A DNA stretch of 64,000 nucleotides, taken from the NCBI GenBank assembly GCA_022181065.1, contig BQMY01000076.1, positions 62,001 through 126,000 of the forward strand. Direction: 5' to 3'. The stretch is from Melioribacteraceae bacterium (GTDB lineage Bacteria > Bacteroidota > Ignavibacteria > Ignavibacteriales > Melioribacteraceae). Of this stretch, positions 8,728-17,487 are shown one piece after another. The translations under genes were made by a program, and so were the position numbers. How positions within the stretch are numbered: the first letter of the stretch is position 1; every line of letters starts with the position of its first letter. Under the pieces are notes generated by a model. It made no database searches and was not told the origin of the DNA. It was given only the letters and a program-made list of their open reading frames with translations.

Positions 8728-9273
8728 TTAATTCTTGGATAAATCGTCTATATATTGATTAACAAGCTCGATCTGCTTACCTTTATCAAGGCTGCTTCGA
8801 ACAATTTTTTCAGCTGCGTCAACAGCGATTTCAGCTACCTGTTCTTTCAGCTTAACGAAAGCCTCCTGATTTTTCCTTTCAATCTCTGCCTTTGCGGCAT
8901 CGATCATAGCCTGAGTTTCCAACTTCACCTTCTCTTCATTTTTAACACGAAGAGCTTCCGCTTCTTTTTTAGCGGAATCGATGATTTCTCTCGCCTTATC
9001 ATCCGCCGCGTCTATTGCCGCTTTGTTATCTTGCATCATCTTTTCAGCGTCAGCTTTGGCTGTTTCAGCCTTCTTAAGCGATTCTTCAATAAACTGTTCA
9101 CGTTCGCTCAAGGAAGTCAATATCGGTTTCCAGGCAAGTTTTTTCAGGATAAGCAGCAGGAGAATAAATGTGATAACCGTCCAGAAAATCAATCCGGGGT
9201 TAACATCCAATAATCCACCATTCCCGCCGCCTGCAGCTAAAACCATAGCAGCCAGGTTATTTATAAAAGACAT
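8728..9273 (-). CDS. atpF: ATP synthase b subunit
   Basis: 181 residues. One membrane helix (about 28-48, [20 protein letters not shown]) is followed by a long charged Ala-rich coiled coil to the end, the form of the peripheral stalk. Only one b gene is present, so the stalk is probably a homodimer. A gap of 64 nt separates it from atpE. Confidence 0.95.
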   Translation of the reverse strand: MSFINNLAAMVLAAGGGNGGLLDVNPGLIFWTVITFILLLLILKKLAWKPILTSLSEREQFIEESLKKAETAKADAEKMMQDNKAAIDAADDKAREIIDSAKKEAEALRVKNEEKVKLETQAMIDAAKAEIERKNQEAFVKLKEQVAEIAVDAAEKIVRSSLDKGKQIELVNQYIDDLSKN

Positions 9274-9337
9274 ATAAATATCCTTCCGTTTTTATAAAAT
9301 CAAAAGGAGTGCAACAAATACACCCCACTTAAACCGA

Positions 9338-9556
9338 TTATTTCAATGCCAATAGAATACAAATTACAAGCGCGAATAGAGAAATACCTTCTATAAGTGC
9401 AGCAGCAATAATCATAGAGGTTCTGATATCTCCTGCAGCTTCTGGCTGACGTCCACTTGCGTCCATTGCTGAGCTTGCAAGTTTACCTATACCGAAAGCA
9501 CCACCGATAACTGTTAACGCCGCGCCAAATCCGGCTGCCAAATATGCGAAATCCAT
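9338..9556 (-). CDS. atpE: ATP synthase c subunit
   Basis: 72 residues, two membrane helices joined by the polar loop GRQPEAAGD (about 35-43). The ion-binding carboxylate is E56 in ALIEGISLF. It is followed by Gly rather than Ser/Thr, and the Gln typical of sodium-binding rings is absent from helix 1, so proton coupling is the more likely reading. This is an inference from the known sodium-binding pattern. Confidence 0.97.
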   Translation of the reverse strand: MDFAYLAAGFGAALTVIGGAFGIGKLASSAMDASGRQPEAAGDIRTSMIIAAALIEGISLFALVICILLALK

Positions 9557-9585
9557 TTATATTCCTCCAAATAAATTAAAATAAA

Positions 9586-10431
9586 TTAATGATCCTGGTG
9601 TACAGCCATTCCTATGAACAGGGATGACAACATTGTGAATATGTATGCCTGTATCAAGGCAACCAATATTTCCAGTAAATATATAAATAAAGCAAACGCT
9701 ACTGATACAGGTGCGACAAAATACGTTTGCAGAATAAAAATCAAACCAAGTAAAGCCATAATTACAATATGACCCGCGGTAAGGTTAGCGAACAACCTGA
9801 TCGCAAGCGCGAATGGCTTGGTGAATAAACCTAATAACTCTACCACGAACATAATAGGGATCAGCCATGTTGGCAACCCGTGCGGTAACAGTCCTTTAAA
9901 ATAGCCGAAAAATCCGTTTTTCATTATACCGCCCGCCTGAATAACGATAAAGGATATAGTAGCGAGTGAAGCGGTAACCGCAATGTTACTGGTTGCAGTA
10001 GCGCCGTACGGGACTAATCCGAGGAAATTACAGGTGAGAATAAAGAAAAACGCGGTAAGAAGATAAGGTACAAATTTTTCAAAGCCATGCCCGATCGTTG
10101 GTCTGGCAATTTCATCCCTTACAAAAAGAATGAGCACTTCCATCAAGTTGTTTATACCTTTGGGGACTAAAGATTTTTTATAAGCTTTCGCGACTCTGCC
10201 AAGTAAAAACACGAGTATGATAACCGCAAGCCACATAAATATAACATGGCGGGTAATAGAAATATCCATTCCCAACAGATGTAATTCGGGTAAATGAACA
10301 ACGCCAAATGGAGGGAATTCAAGGTAGTTGCCATCAAGAATATGATGCATTATCCAACCGGTATCTTGCGCTTTTTCAGTCACCTGTGCTAAAGTATCGG
10401 AAACAACAGCTTTAGTTGAGTCTATATCCAT
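9586..10431 (-). CDS. atpB: ATP synthase a subunit
   Basis: 281 residues with an N-terminal extension of about 60 residues before the first membrane helix, then five or six helices. The essential Arg helix is visible as FALAIRLFANLTAGHIV. Together with the c ring it forms the ion path. It precedes atpE by 29 nt. Confidence 0.96.
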   Translation of the reverse strand: MDIDSTKAVVSDTLAQVTEKAQDTGWIMHHILDGNYLEFPPFGVVHLPELHLLGMDISITRHVIFMWLAVIILVFLLGRVAKAYKKSLVPKGINNLMEVLILFVRDEIARPTIGHGFEKFVPYLLTAFFFILTCNFLGLVPYGATATSNIAVTASLATISFIVIQAGGIMKNGFFGYFKGLLPHGLPTWLIPIMFVVELLGLFTKPFALAIRLFANLTAGHIVIMALLGLIFILQTYFVAPVSVAFALFIYLLEILVALIQAYIFTMLSSLFIGMAVHQDH

Positions 10432-10449
10432 TTTATATTCGGTGTTTTT

Positions 10450-10818
10450 CTAAGTCTTCAGCTTATTAAAATGATATATTTTATGCACCATGGTAAAGAC
10501 ATAAAATATAAAGAATACTAATATAAAAGCATATTTATCAATATTCAAGAATATTAATAAAATTAAAATAGCTATAAGCGTTACAAACATGCTTAATAAA
10601 GTGCCGCCTAATGCTACTATATAAAAAGTCTGATTTGATTTTTTGATAGAGTAATCTACCGCGAAATGAACTGCGGACGAGTCAACCAAAGTTAATACCG
10701 CCGCGTAAAGTGCTGCCGTTACCATTGGGGCAGTTATAACATCTGTAATATACAAAATTATTACCGGAATAAAGCCCGCAATGTGTATAAGAACTGTTTG
10801 AATGAGTTTTTGTTTCAA
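10450..10818 (-). CDS. AtpI-position membrane protein
   Basis: 122 residues from a TTG start that overlaps the end of the preceding gene by 4 nt. Four hydrophobic segments (about 8-25, 28-45, 65-90, 95-112) match the size and layout of ATP synthase subunit I, which helps c-ring assembly or magnesium supply in other bacteria. The sequence itself is poorly conserved, so the call rests mainly on position between the AtpZ-like gene and atpB. Confidence 0.6.
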   Translation of the reverse strand: MKQKLIQTVLIHIAGFIPVIILYITDVITAPMVTAALYAAVLTLVDSSAVHFAVDYSIKKSNQTFYIVALGGTLLSMFVTLIAILILLIFLNIDKYAFILVFFIFYVFTMVHKIYHFNKLKT

Positions 10819-11048
10819 CGTTTCTTTCTGTTATTTAAGTCTAAAACTGTCTTGATGAAATTGTATATCCCCGCGAAGCCGCCGAAAAGCACAAAAATGA
10901 TCATCAGTAGCGGATATGTCTCAAAATATTCATCAAGTTTATATCCAATGTAAAGCATAAATACCATTGTAGCGGCAAGCTGAAATCCGAGACCAAGATA
11001 GGGCCCTATTTCCGCGTACACCGGTTTTTTCTCTGGCTCTTCTACCAT
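10815..11048 (-). CDS. AtpZ/AtpI family protein
   Basis: 77 residues with two membrane helices. The family pattern YLGLGFQLAATMVFMLYIGYKLDEYF and GGFAGIYNFIKTVL is clear: a first helix, a Gly-Tyr-x-Leu-Asp turn, and a second helix. These proteins accompany F-type ATP synthase operons and are linked to assembly or divalent cation transport. Its ATG overlaps the stop of the bactofilin gene. Confidence 0.85.
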   Translation of the reverse strand: MVEEPEKKPVYAEIGPYLGLGFQLAATMVFMLYIGYKLDEYFETYPLLMIIFVLFGGFAGIYNFIKTVLDLNNRKKR

Positions 11049-11437
11049 TAAAGAAGTTGATCTTTATTTATTTCTTCTTCTCTGGATCTGGGAGCATCAC
11101 CTTTCATGTTGGTTCGCCCTTCAAAAAGAGCCCCTTCTTCAATTACAAGAATTTTTGCCCTTACATCCGCTGTAACCGCCGAATTCTTTTCAAGCACTAA
11201 CTTTTCTGATGAACTGATCTTTCCTTCCAGTTTACCATTTATTGTAATATTACGTGCTTCTATCTCACCGTTTATAACAGATTTATCTCCCAGCGTAAGG
11301 TTACCGTTTACCACTACCGAACCGATAACGCTTCCATCGATCCGAACGTTCCCTTCACTACTGATTTTCCCCTCGATTTTTACGCCCGTACTGAGGATAC
11401 TCACATCCTCATTTGAAGAATTATTATTCCTCGCCAT
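11048..11437 (-). CDS. Bactofilin (polymer-forming cytoskeletal protein)
   Basis: 129 residues. The central part (about 15-110) is the bactofilin right-handed beta-helix, seen as regular six-residue turns: TGVKIEGKISSEGNVRIDG, SVVVNGNLTLGDKSVINGEIEARNITINGKLEGKI. Short polar tails flank it. Bactofilins form filaments at the membrane and often recruit cell-wall enzymes. The adjoining M23 peptidase gene, 6 nt upstream, is the expected partner. Confidence 0.93.
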   Translation of the reverse strand: MARNNNSSNEDVSILSTGVKIEGKISSEGNVRIDGSVIGSVVVNGNLTLGDKSVINGEIEARNITINGKLEGKISSSEKLVLEKNSAVTADVRAKILVIEEGALFEGRTNMKGDAPRSREEEINKDQLL

Positions 11438-11443
11438 TAAAAA

Positions 11444-12292
11444 TTATCTCCTATTGGTTATCAATAAATCAAGCGGATTAATCGCCTTGCCTTCTTTCCA
11501 CAACTCGAAATGCAGATGCGGACCTGTTGTATTTATCCCCGTATTACCACTTAAAGCAATCAATTCACCCTGATTTACATAGTCTCTTTCTTTGACCATT
11601 AAACCGGAACAATGTTTATATAATGAGTAATACTCATCTTCATGTTTAATTAGTACCTTGTACCCGTCTTCTATCGTATAATTTGCAAATAGAACTATTC
11701 CACCCGCGGTTGCATAGACAGGAGTACCCGTTTTAACCCCGTAGTCTATTCCCATATGCCCTTCTTCGGGCTTGTAGCCATATATAACAAATCCTTTCAC
11801 CGGATTTGTAAAAAATAGCTTCAGGGGTTCGTCATTCTGAAATATCTCCGCAAACAAGTTCAGCAGAGTACCAAATACATTTCCTTCAACAGGAACAATT
11901 TCATCAAGATTTTGCCTCAAACTGTCATAAACTGCCGAATTTGAATCTAATGAATCAGCACTGTCTGCCAATATCAGCGCGTATTCAAGCTTTTTATTTG
12001 CCGAGGAAACATCCCTAAGCTGTGTGGCAAGAAAAACTATTTTTTCTTCAAGAGCATCGAGTTTAGCCGATTCGGTTGCCAACTGTTCGTTTTCGAGTAT
12101 AAAAACAAACCTTTTAATTGGAGTTAGAGCAATTATCGAAGAAACAACAATCGTTATCAACAATGTATAAAGCATCATTATCCCAAGAATACGATAAACA
12201 CTCACTTTATACCGTTTGGTTGTAATTGCCGGAAAATTGGGCGTAATATAAACCGTTGATTTTCTTAAATCGCTAAAACTTATTTTTGCCAT
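11444..12292 (-). CDS. M23 (LytM-type) peptidoglycan peptidase, membrane anchored
   Basis: 282 residues. One membrane helix (about 33-55) is followed by a coiled coil (about 65-110, EQLATESAKLDALEEKIVFLATQL) and a C-terminal M23 domain (about 175-282). Zinc-site motifs GHMGIDYG and GPHLHFELW are intact, so it should be an active endopeptidase cutting peptide cross-links. Paired with the bactofilin it probably acts at a localised wall site. Confidence 0.92.
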   Translation of the reverse strand: MAKISFSDLRKSTVYITPNFPAITTKRYKVSVYRILGIMMLYTLLITIVVSSIIALTPIKRFVFILENEQLATESAKLDALEEKIVFLATQLRDVSSANKKLEYALILADSADSLDSNSAVYDSLRQNLDEIVPVEGNVFGTLLNLFAEIFQNDEPLKLFFTNPVKGFVIYGYKPEEGHMGIDYGVKTGTPVYATAGGIVLFANYTIEDGYKVLIKHEDEYYSLYKHCSGLMVKERDYVNQGELIALSGNTGINTTGPHLHFELWKEGKAINPLDLLITNRR

Positions 12293-12345
12293 AAAATGGA
12301 CTATTTGTTAACAAATTCATCGTTAAATATACCATTAATTTCGCT

Positions 12346-13341
12346 CTAAGAAAAGATTTTACTGACGACTGTTTGCGGGGTTAAATTGTTACCGCAATTA
12401 AAATGTGACTCGGGGCATTTTTTGTATCCATGAATTCCACACGGCTTGCACCGGAGATCATCCAGCCCAATACTTTTGTCTTTTTCTCCGTATGGATAAA
12501 ACCCGAATGCCGGTACTGTGGAGCAGTAAATTGTATAGACTTTTATTCCGGCGGCTACACCCATATGCGCGGGGGCACTGTCATTGCTTATGATCAAATC
12601 ACAGTTCTTAAGAACCTCTACTGTTTCCGGAATTGAATATTCCCCTGCTAAATTATTAGCAGAAACACCCGACTCTCTGATAATTCGATCACATAATTCT
12701 CTGTCAGATACTCCCCCTACCGTAACTATATTATAATTTCCTTCGCTCATCTCTCTAATTAGTTTAGCAAAATATGATTCTGGGTATTTTTTTGTTTCCC
12801 AGACAGATCCTGGCGCTATAACCGCTATTTTATCACCAATACTTTTTACTCTTTCACGTATGCCGGATGCTTTGTCTTCTGAGATATTAATTATTGGTCT
12901 GATTCTCCACTCCCCTGTGTATCCAATCAGACTCAAATCCCGCTTTACTTCATGGGAGTTTTTATCATATTTTATTTGTTTATTGAAGACAAATGGCAGC
13001 GCGGAATTGGAAAACCCTGTTGAGTCTTTAATCCCGGAAAAATAGACAAGCAGCGCAGTACGTAAAGAACGATGCGGAGTGATAATTTTATTATAGCCAT
13101 GCTTAACAAATTGTTTCGCGAATTTATTCACATCACGCAACTTTTTATGATCACCTCTCTTATCAAGAACAAACACTTCATCAACCGAAGGCGATGCTTC
13201 AAAAATTGACTTTGTTGAAGGGATCGCAATAACACCAAGCTTTTGGTCGGGTTCAAGCTCTTTTATTTTTTGCAGAAGAGGCAATGTTAGTATAGCGTCT
13301 CCGGGGAAGGCGGTCTGTATTACTAACGTATTCGTGGGCAT
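12346..13341 (-). CDS. Glycosyltransferase family 9, heptosyltransferase-like
   Basis: 331 residues. GT9 features are seen: the opening LVIQTAFPGDAILTLPLLQKIKE, the central IAVIAPGSVWETKKYPESYFAKLI, and the nucleotide-sugar part IISNDSAPAHMGVAAGIKVYTIYCSTVP. These enzymes add ADP-heptose or similar sugars to lipopolysaccharide core. The C-terminus has a Cys cluster (CKPCGIHGYKKCPESHFNC) common in this family. It is 1 nt from the LpxL-like gene, indicating LPS assembly as the shared process. Confidence 0.88.
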   Translation of the reverse strand: MPTNTLVIQTAFPGDAILTLPLLQKIKELEPDQKLGVIAIPSTKSIFEASPSVDEVFVLDKRGDHKKLRDVNKFAKQFVKHGYNKIITPHRSLRTALLVYFSGIKDSTGFSNSALPFVFNKQIKYDKNSHEVKRDLSLIGYTGEWRIRPIINISEDKASGIRERVKSIGDKIAVIAPGSVWETKKYPESYFAKLIREMSEGNYNIVTVGGVSDRELCDRIIRESGVSANNLAGEYSIPETVEVLKNCDLIISNDSAPAHMGVAAGIKVYTIYCSTVPAFGFYPYGEKDKSIGLDDLRCKPCGIHGYKKCPESHFNCGNNLTPQTVVSKIFS

Positions 13342-13342
13342 T

Positions 13343-14212
13343 TTAGTACTTCCAAATGTTGTGCATCCAGAACCACTGCTCGGGATATTTTTTGAGCGCG
13401 GTTTCCAGTTTAAACATATACTCCTGAGTTATCCAGGCTATTACTTCTTCCTTGGTACCTTCAACTTGCTCATAATTGATTCTTTCAAAAACCGCTTCAT
13501 AAACCTGATTTTCATTACGTACCATCAGAAAGAAGAAAATCGGTGCTTTCGTTTTATAGGCAATTGCCGCTGTCCCGATATATACGGCAGTATCTTGCCC
13601 GAAAAACTTTACTCGCAATCCGTCACTCGGTCCCCGCTGATCACTTACCATCAGCATAGCGCTTCCCGATTTCAGTTCATTGAATATTTCACGCACACCC
13701 AGCCCTAGAGAAACGACCTTTGTTCCAAACAATTCGCGGGCGTCGTTTATCCATTTATTCACATAGCCGTTACGCTGTGGTTTCGCGAGTGCACAAAATT
13801 GTTTGGTAGTAAAACTGTTTAATGATAATCCGGCATACTCCCAATTTCCAAAATGAGCAGATAATAGTAGTGCGCCTTTATTGTTTTCAAGTTCTTTATT
13901 AACTATATCAATGTTTGTATAGTTTACGCGAGAAAGCACTTTCTCTTTTGGTGTGGTAAAAAAGCAGGATACCTCATGCAGGATGGTAATTAAACTTTTA
14001 TAGTTTGAAAGTGTGAGTCTTTTAATCTCCTCTTCGCTTTTGTCGGGGAAAGCCATTTTGAGATTTTTTCGAACAACTTCCTTTCTGAGAGGGATAACGT
14101 AGTACAAAAATCGAGATAATACCGCCGATGTGGAGGCTGCCCGGTCAATTCCGAGCAGACTAAATATTTTCACAAAAAATAGTAAAACCCAATATTCAAG
14201 TTTATTTTGCAT
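13343..14212 (-). CDS. Lipid A biosynthesis acyltransferase, LpxL/HtrB family
   Basis: 289 residues. An N-terminal hydrophobic segment anchors it to the inner membrane. The acyltransferase motif is HFGNWE with His120 and Glu125 (H-x4-E/D), and the glycerophosphate-type block VSDQRGPSDGLRVKFFG follows. It transfers a secondary fatty acid to a lipid A precursor. The close pairing with GT9 supports a complete lipopolysaccharide in this organism. Confidence 0.88.
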   Translation of the reverse strand: MQNKLEYWVLLFFVKIFSLLGIDRAASTSAVLSRFLYYVIPLRKEVVRKNLKMAFPDKSEEEIKRLTLSNYKSLITILHEVSCFFTTPKEKVLSRVNYTNIDIVNKELENNKGALLLSAHFGNWEYAGLSLNSFTTKQFCALAKPQRNGYVNKWINDARELFGTKVVSLGLGVREIFNELKSGSAMLMVSDQRGPSDGLRVKFFGQDTAVYIGTAAIAYKTKAPIFFFLMVRNENQVYEAVFERINYEQVEGTKEEVIAWITQEYMFKLETALKKYPEQWFWMHNIWKY

Positions 14213-14224
14213 ATAAACCCGCTA

Positions 14225-15592
14225 CTAATTGGTTTGAACCCTTCTGGTCCAATTATCATCACGAATCTCACCACGTTTGGTTGAGCTTAACAACTCATAA
14301 TCACTAAATCCTGTGATATCGCCAAATACGAAATACACACCACCTTCAATAGTGTTAAAGTACCAAATTTCATAGGGCTTCATATTCGTTTCATTAGGGT
14401 ATCTGTCAATCTGATCAGGTTCACCATAAAGAAGATAAATCCTGCCTCTGTCAGTTCTGTAACCCTTTTTATAAAACGAGCCATATCTTTCATTTACATA
14501 ATCGAGTCTGTACATATACTCGATTTTAAACTCATTCTCATTTGTTGACGGGTCAGGATCTCTTTTTTTCCAGAACTCGTAAAAATATTCTCTTTTTGAG
14601 TTTAGCGAATCAAGTTTTTCGTACTGATCTATTTCAGATGAAGCGGCAATATATTTACACTTGGCGAACATATCATCAAGTTCTTCTTCACTACTCACGC
14701 CAAACTCTGAACCAAGATAATTAGCTATATATACTTCGGTGTTTGTCGTATCCTTAACATCCGGATTTATCATGTAAAACCGCTTTGTACTGCTCAATCC
14801 CTCATTTTCCGTTGAATCAAACAGAGTCATCACCATGTTGTACGAATCTGTCGGAAATTTCTGCATATTCAATACACCAACTTCAACAATTGACGCATTC
14901 TTTCTCGAGACAGATTTAGTCTTTTGATCAACCAGAATTCCCCGACTATTAAATAAATCCCGCTGCAATATCAATGGGGCATCAGAACCCATATTAAGCC
15001 CATATAATTCCGTGTAGTAAAAAACAACCGGGTTGTTATTAGTGAAAACGGTTATGGGGTTCGGAAGTACTTCGAGAGTATTTTTATAAAAAATAGAATT
15101 TTCGTTTACATTATCATTTTTAATATTTGAAGCCAACTGTATATCAGAAAGTGAAAAATCATCTCTCAATCTCGGTATAACAGTCAGATCTTCGCTAAAC
15201 TCTTTAACCATAGCTGTTTGATTAGGGTCATAACCCTTTACAATTGCCTTGTAATCTCCCCTCGGAACAACAAGTCCGAGCACACCAACCAGGGATTTGG
15301 AGCTGTTCACACCATCTTCAACAATGTTATTTACGCTCCACTCGCGAGAAACATAAGGCGTATCTACACTAATTTCTTTCAGATCAATAAACAGCTTTGC
15401 GGTTACGGTAGTCTGATTCTCTTTTTCGATCCGCTTTAGCTGCTGCTGATTGAAGGAATAATAAAACTCAATATAGTTTGAAGTGGAATCAAATCCGAAC
15501 TGCGCATAGTCAAACTCAAAACTGAAATCATCCTGAGCAGGGATTAACGCGTTTAATATTAAGATAAATAGAACTGTGAAAGTTTTTTTCAT
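14225..15592 (-). CDS. GWxTD-domain secreted protein (paralogue 1)
   Basis: 455 residues with a signal peptide ending near residue 19 (LNALIPAQ). The C-terminal about 150 residues are the GWxTD domain: FWKKRDPDPSTNENE, then GYRTDRGRIYLLYGEPDQIDRYPNE, where the motif is GYRTD instead of GWxTD, then PYEIWYF. The N-terminal 250 residues are predicted mostly beta strand. Function is unknown; the family is widespread in this phylum group. It lies 5 nt after the GT-C/TPR gene and resembles the gene at 17488 over its whole length. Confidence 0.85.
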   Translation of the reverse strand: MKKTFTVLFILILNALIPAQDDFSFEFDYAQFGFDSTSNYIEFYYSFNQQQLKRIEKENQTTVTAKLFIDLKEISVDTPYVSREWSVNNIVEDGVNSSKSLVGVLGLVVPRGDYKAIVKGYDPNQTAMVKEFSEDLTVIPRLRDDFSLSDIQLASNIKNDNVNENSIFYKNTLEVLPNPITVFTNNNPVVFYYTELYGLNMGSDAPLILQRDLFNSRGILVDQKTKSVSRKNASIVEVGVLNMQKFPTDSYNMVMTLFDSTENEGLSSTKRFYMINPDVKDTTNTEVYIANYLGSEFGVSSEEELDDMFAKCKYIAASSEIDQYEKLDSLNSKREYFYEFWKKRDPDPSTNENEFKIEYMYRLDYVNERYGSFYKKGYRTDRGRIYLLYGEPDQIDRYPNETNMKPYEIWYFNTIEGGVYFVFGDITGFSDYELLSSTKRGEIRDDNWTRRVQTN

Positions 15593-15596
15593 ACTG

Positions 15597-17444
15597 TCAG
15601 TCTTGCTTTTGTAGTTGTAATTTCAATTTAATATTCTCTATATCTTTCTGAACAAGAGAATTTACTTCCGGATCGGTCGATAATGTAAGAAACTTCTCAA
15701 AATATGGAAGAGCCTCTTCGTATAATTCCTGCACATACAATGTAATGCCTAAATTTCGGTAAGCATTTGCGAATGTCGGGTCAAGTTCTATACAGGTATT
15801 GTATTCTTTGATAGCTTCCTGAAAATTGCCCATTTGTGTATAAGCGAATGCAAGATTGAAATGAGCCAGCAGGTTATCACCATCACGGTTAATAGCTTTT
15901 TGGTAAGAGGAAACCGCGCTTCTGAAATCTTTTAATCTCGCCAAAGCGTTACCCATATTCATATAGGCAAGCGCGTTATCCTGGAAAAACAAAGATCTGT
16001 TATAATATTCCACTGCCTTTTCATAGTTCTCCTCTTCATATTCAATATCACCCAAATGAATATAAGCGTCAAATTCACCATAAACCGGTTGAAATGAAAA
16101 GAATGTGTAGAAGAACAAAAATCCTCCAATTACATATCCCGGTAGCTTCAGTTTACTGAACTCGCCATTTTTAATGATATCAAAGATATTATATACCGAA
16201 TATGACGCCAGAATTATCAATGCCGGGGTTATGCCGAGTCTGTATCTGCCATTTACAAAGAACAATAATGTTGCTGCGATATAAGTAAAAACAAAAAGAA
16301 TAAACAGTTTATTTTGATTTTTATCCCTGAAACTGAAAACTATTCCAATAATACTCAATAACGAGATAAGGAAAAATCCGGGTAGCGGCAATGTAAGAAT
16401 ATTTGAATAATGCTTTTCAAAGTATCCCAAATCCATAATCGTTGATTGCGGATTCTCACCTTCACCCCAAAAAAGAAAAAACTTGTTCGCGTATAACAGA
16501 ACCGCATCACCCGGTTCTCCGGTCAAGTAATCAATACCACGGCTATACCAGTATGACGAAGCATCTGAATCGGTCATCTTTTGACCGGTTTGGCGTTGCG
16601 CAAACTTCTTACCCGCCATATCCGAACTAATGTCAAATTCTTTCGGGTTTATGTACACACCTGGCGAATCTTCATTATTTCCGAGATAAAAGTTTATCCC
16701 GCCATTGGTTGTAAGGAGAACAAAATCTCCTGAAACAGCGTAATTATAGCCTGTTACAGGCAATATAGGTATAAAAGTACCTACCAAAAAGAAAATAGCG
16801 GCTGTTATTCTTCTGTTTTTGGCAATTAATTTTTCCGATAGCCTGAATATCCAAATCAAACCTACTGGTAAAAACAATAAGATGTTACCGCGAAACAGAA
16901 CCGCAAGTCCGAGTAATATTCCGGTCAATAACCAATGCTTTGTATCAGAATACTTATCTTTTTGTACAAGCATCAGCAGCAGTAAAGACAACACAAACAC
17001 CTGAAATGTTTCCGAAAGTATCGCCCCGCTGTAAAAAATAAAAACCGAGTAGAGTGCTGAAAGTATCGCCCCGATATAGCCGGTAGTTTTTGAATGATAT
17101 TCTCTGCCTGTTAGATAGATCACCAGAATGTTTAGTGTACTCACCAATGCTTGGACAACACGGAAGAAAAATAGTGACTCACCGAATATCTCAACGTAAA
17201 CACCTAAGATGTGCGGGTAAACAGGTGCCATAAAAAATGGGATGTTCCCGATCCATCCATCATTAGCGAGGCTTTTTGCCCAATCTAAATATATTTTGGA
17301 ATCGGAAAATAGATGTGCTACGAACGGAGTACCGGATGTCTCAACAATAAAGAACACCCTTAATACCAGTCCGGTTAAGACGATGTACAATAAATTCTTT
17401 TTCTCTGATTCATCTAAACTGAACATATTCAACATATTTGTCAT
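15597..17444 (-). CDS. GT-C type membrane glycosyltransferase fused to TPR repeats
   Basis: 615 residues. Residues about 1-450 hold ten or more membrane helices with the acidic first outer loop FSDSKIYLDWAKS typical of the PMT/ArnT (GT39-like) fold, which uses lipid-linked sugars. Residues about 470-605 are at least four TPR units (AYMNMGNALARLKDF, AHFNLAFAYTQMGNF, AYRNLGITLYVQELY). The TPR part probably recruits an acceptor protein or complex. It sits between two GWxTD genes, whose products could be acceptors; that is a guess. Confidence 0.8.
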   Translation of the reverse strand: MTNMLNMFSLDESEKKNLLYIVLTGLVLRVFFIVETSGTPFVAHLFSDSKIYLDWAKSLANDGWIGNIPFFMAPVYPHILGVYVEIFGESLFFFRVVQALVSTLNILVIYLTGREYHSKTTGYIGAILSALYSVFIFYSGAILSETFQVFVLSLLLLMLVQKDKYSDTKHWLLTGILLGLAVLFRGNILLFLPVGLIWIFRLSEKLIAKNRRITAAIFFLVGTFIPILPVTGYNYAVSGDFVLLTTNGGINFYLGNNEDSPGVYINPKEFDISSDMAGKKFAQRQTGQKMTDSDASSYWYSRGIDYLTGEPGDAVLLYANKFFLFWGEGENPQSTIMDLGYFEKHYSNILTLPLPGFFLISLLSIIGIVFSFRDKNQNKLFILFVFTYIAATLLFFVNGRYRLGITPALIILASYSVYNIFDIIKNGEFSKLKLPGYVIGGFLFFYTFFSFQPVYGEFDAYIHLGDIEYEEENYEKAVEYYNRSLFFQDNALAYMNMGNALARLKDFRSAVSSYQKAINRDGDNLLAHFNLAFAYTQMGNFQEAIKEYNTCIELDPTFANAYRNLGITLYVQELYEEALPYFEKFLTLSTDPEVNSLVQKDIENIKLKLQLQKQD

Positions 17445-17487
17445 TTTAAATTGTGCGTATTTATAGTTGAAAGATACGGAAATTTAA

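Noticed and set aside
8755-9277. Long antisense frames over atpF
   Set aside because: Shadow of the Ala/Lys/Glu-rich coiled coil; no ribosome site or family match.
9274-9337. Hairpin between atpE and atpF
   Set aside because: GGGGTG/CACTCC pairing is short and relies on G-U pairs, so not listed.
9338-9556. Sodium-type ATP synthase
   Set aside because: The c subunit lacks the Gln and the Ser/Thr after the ion-binding Glu.
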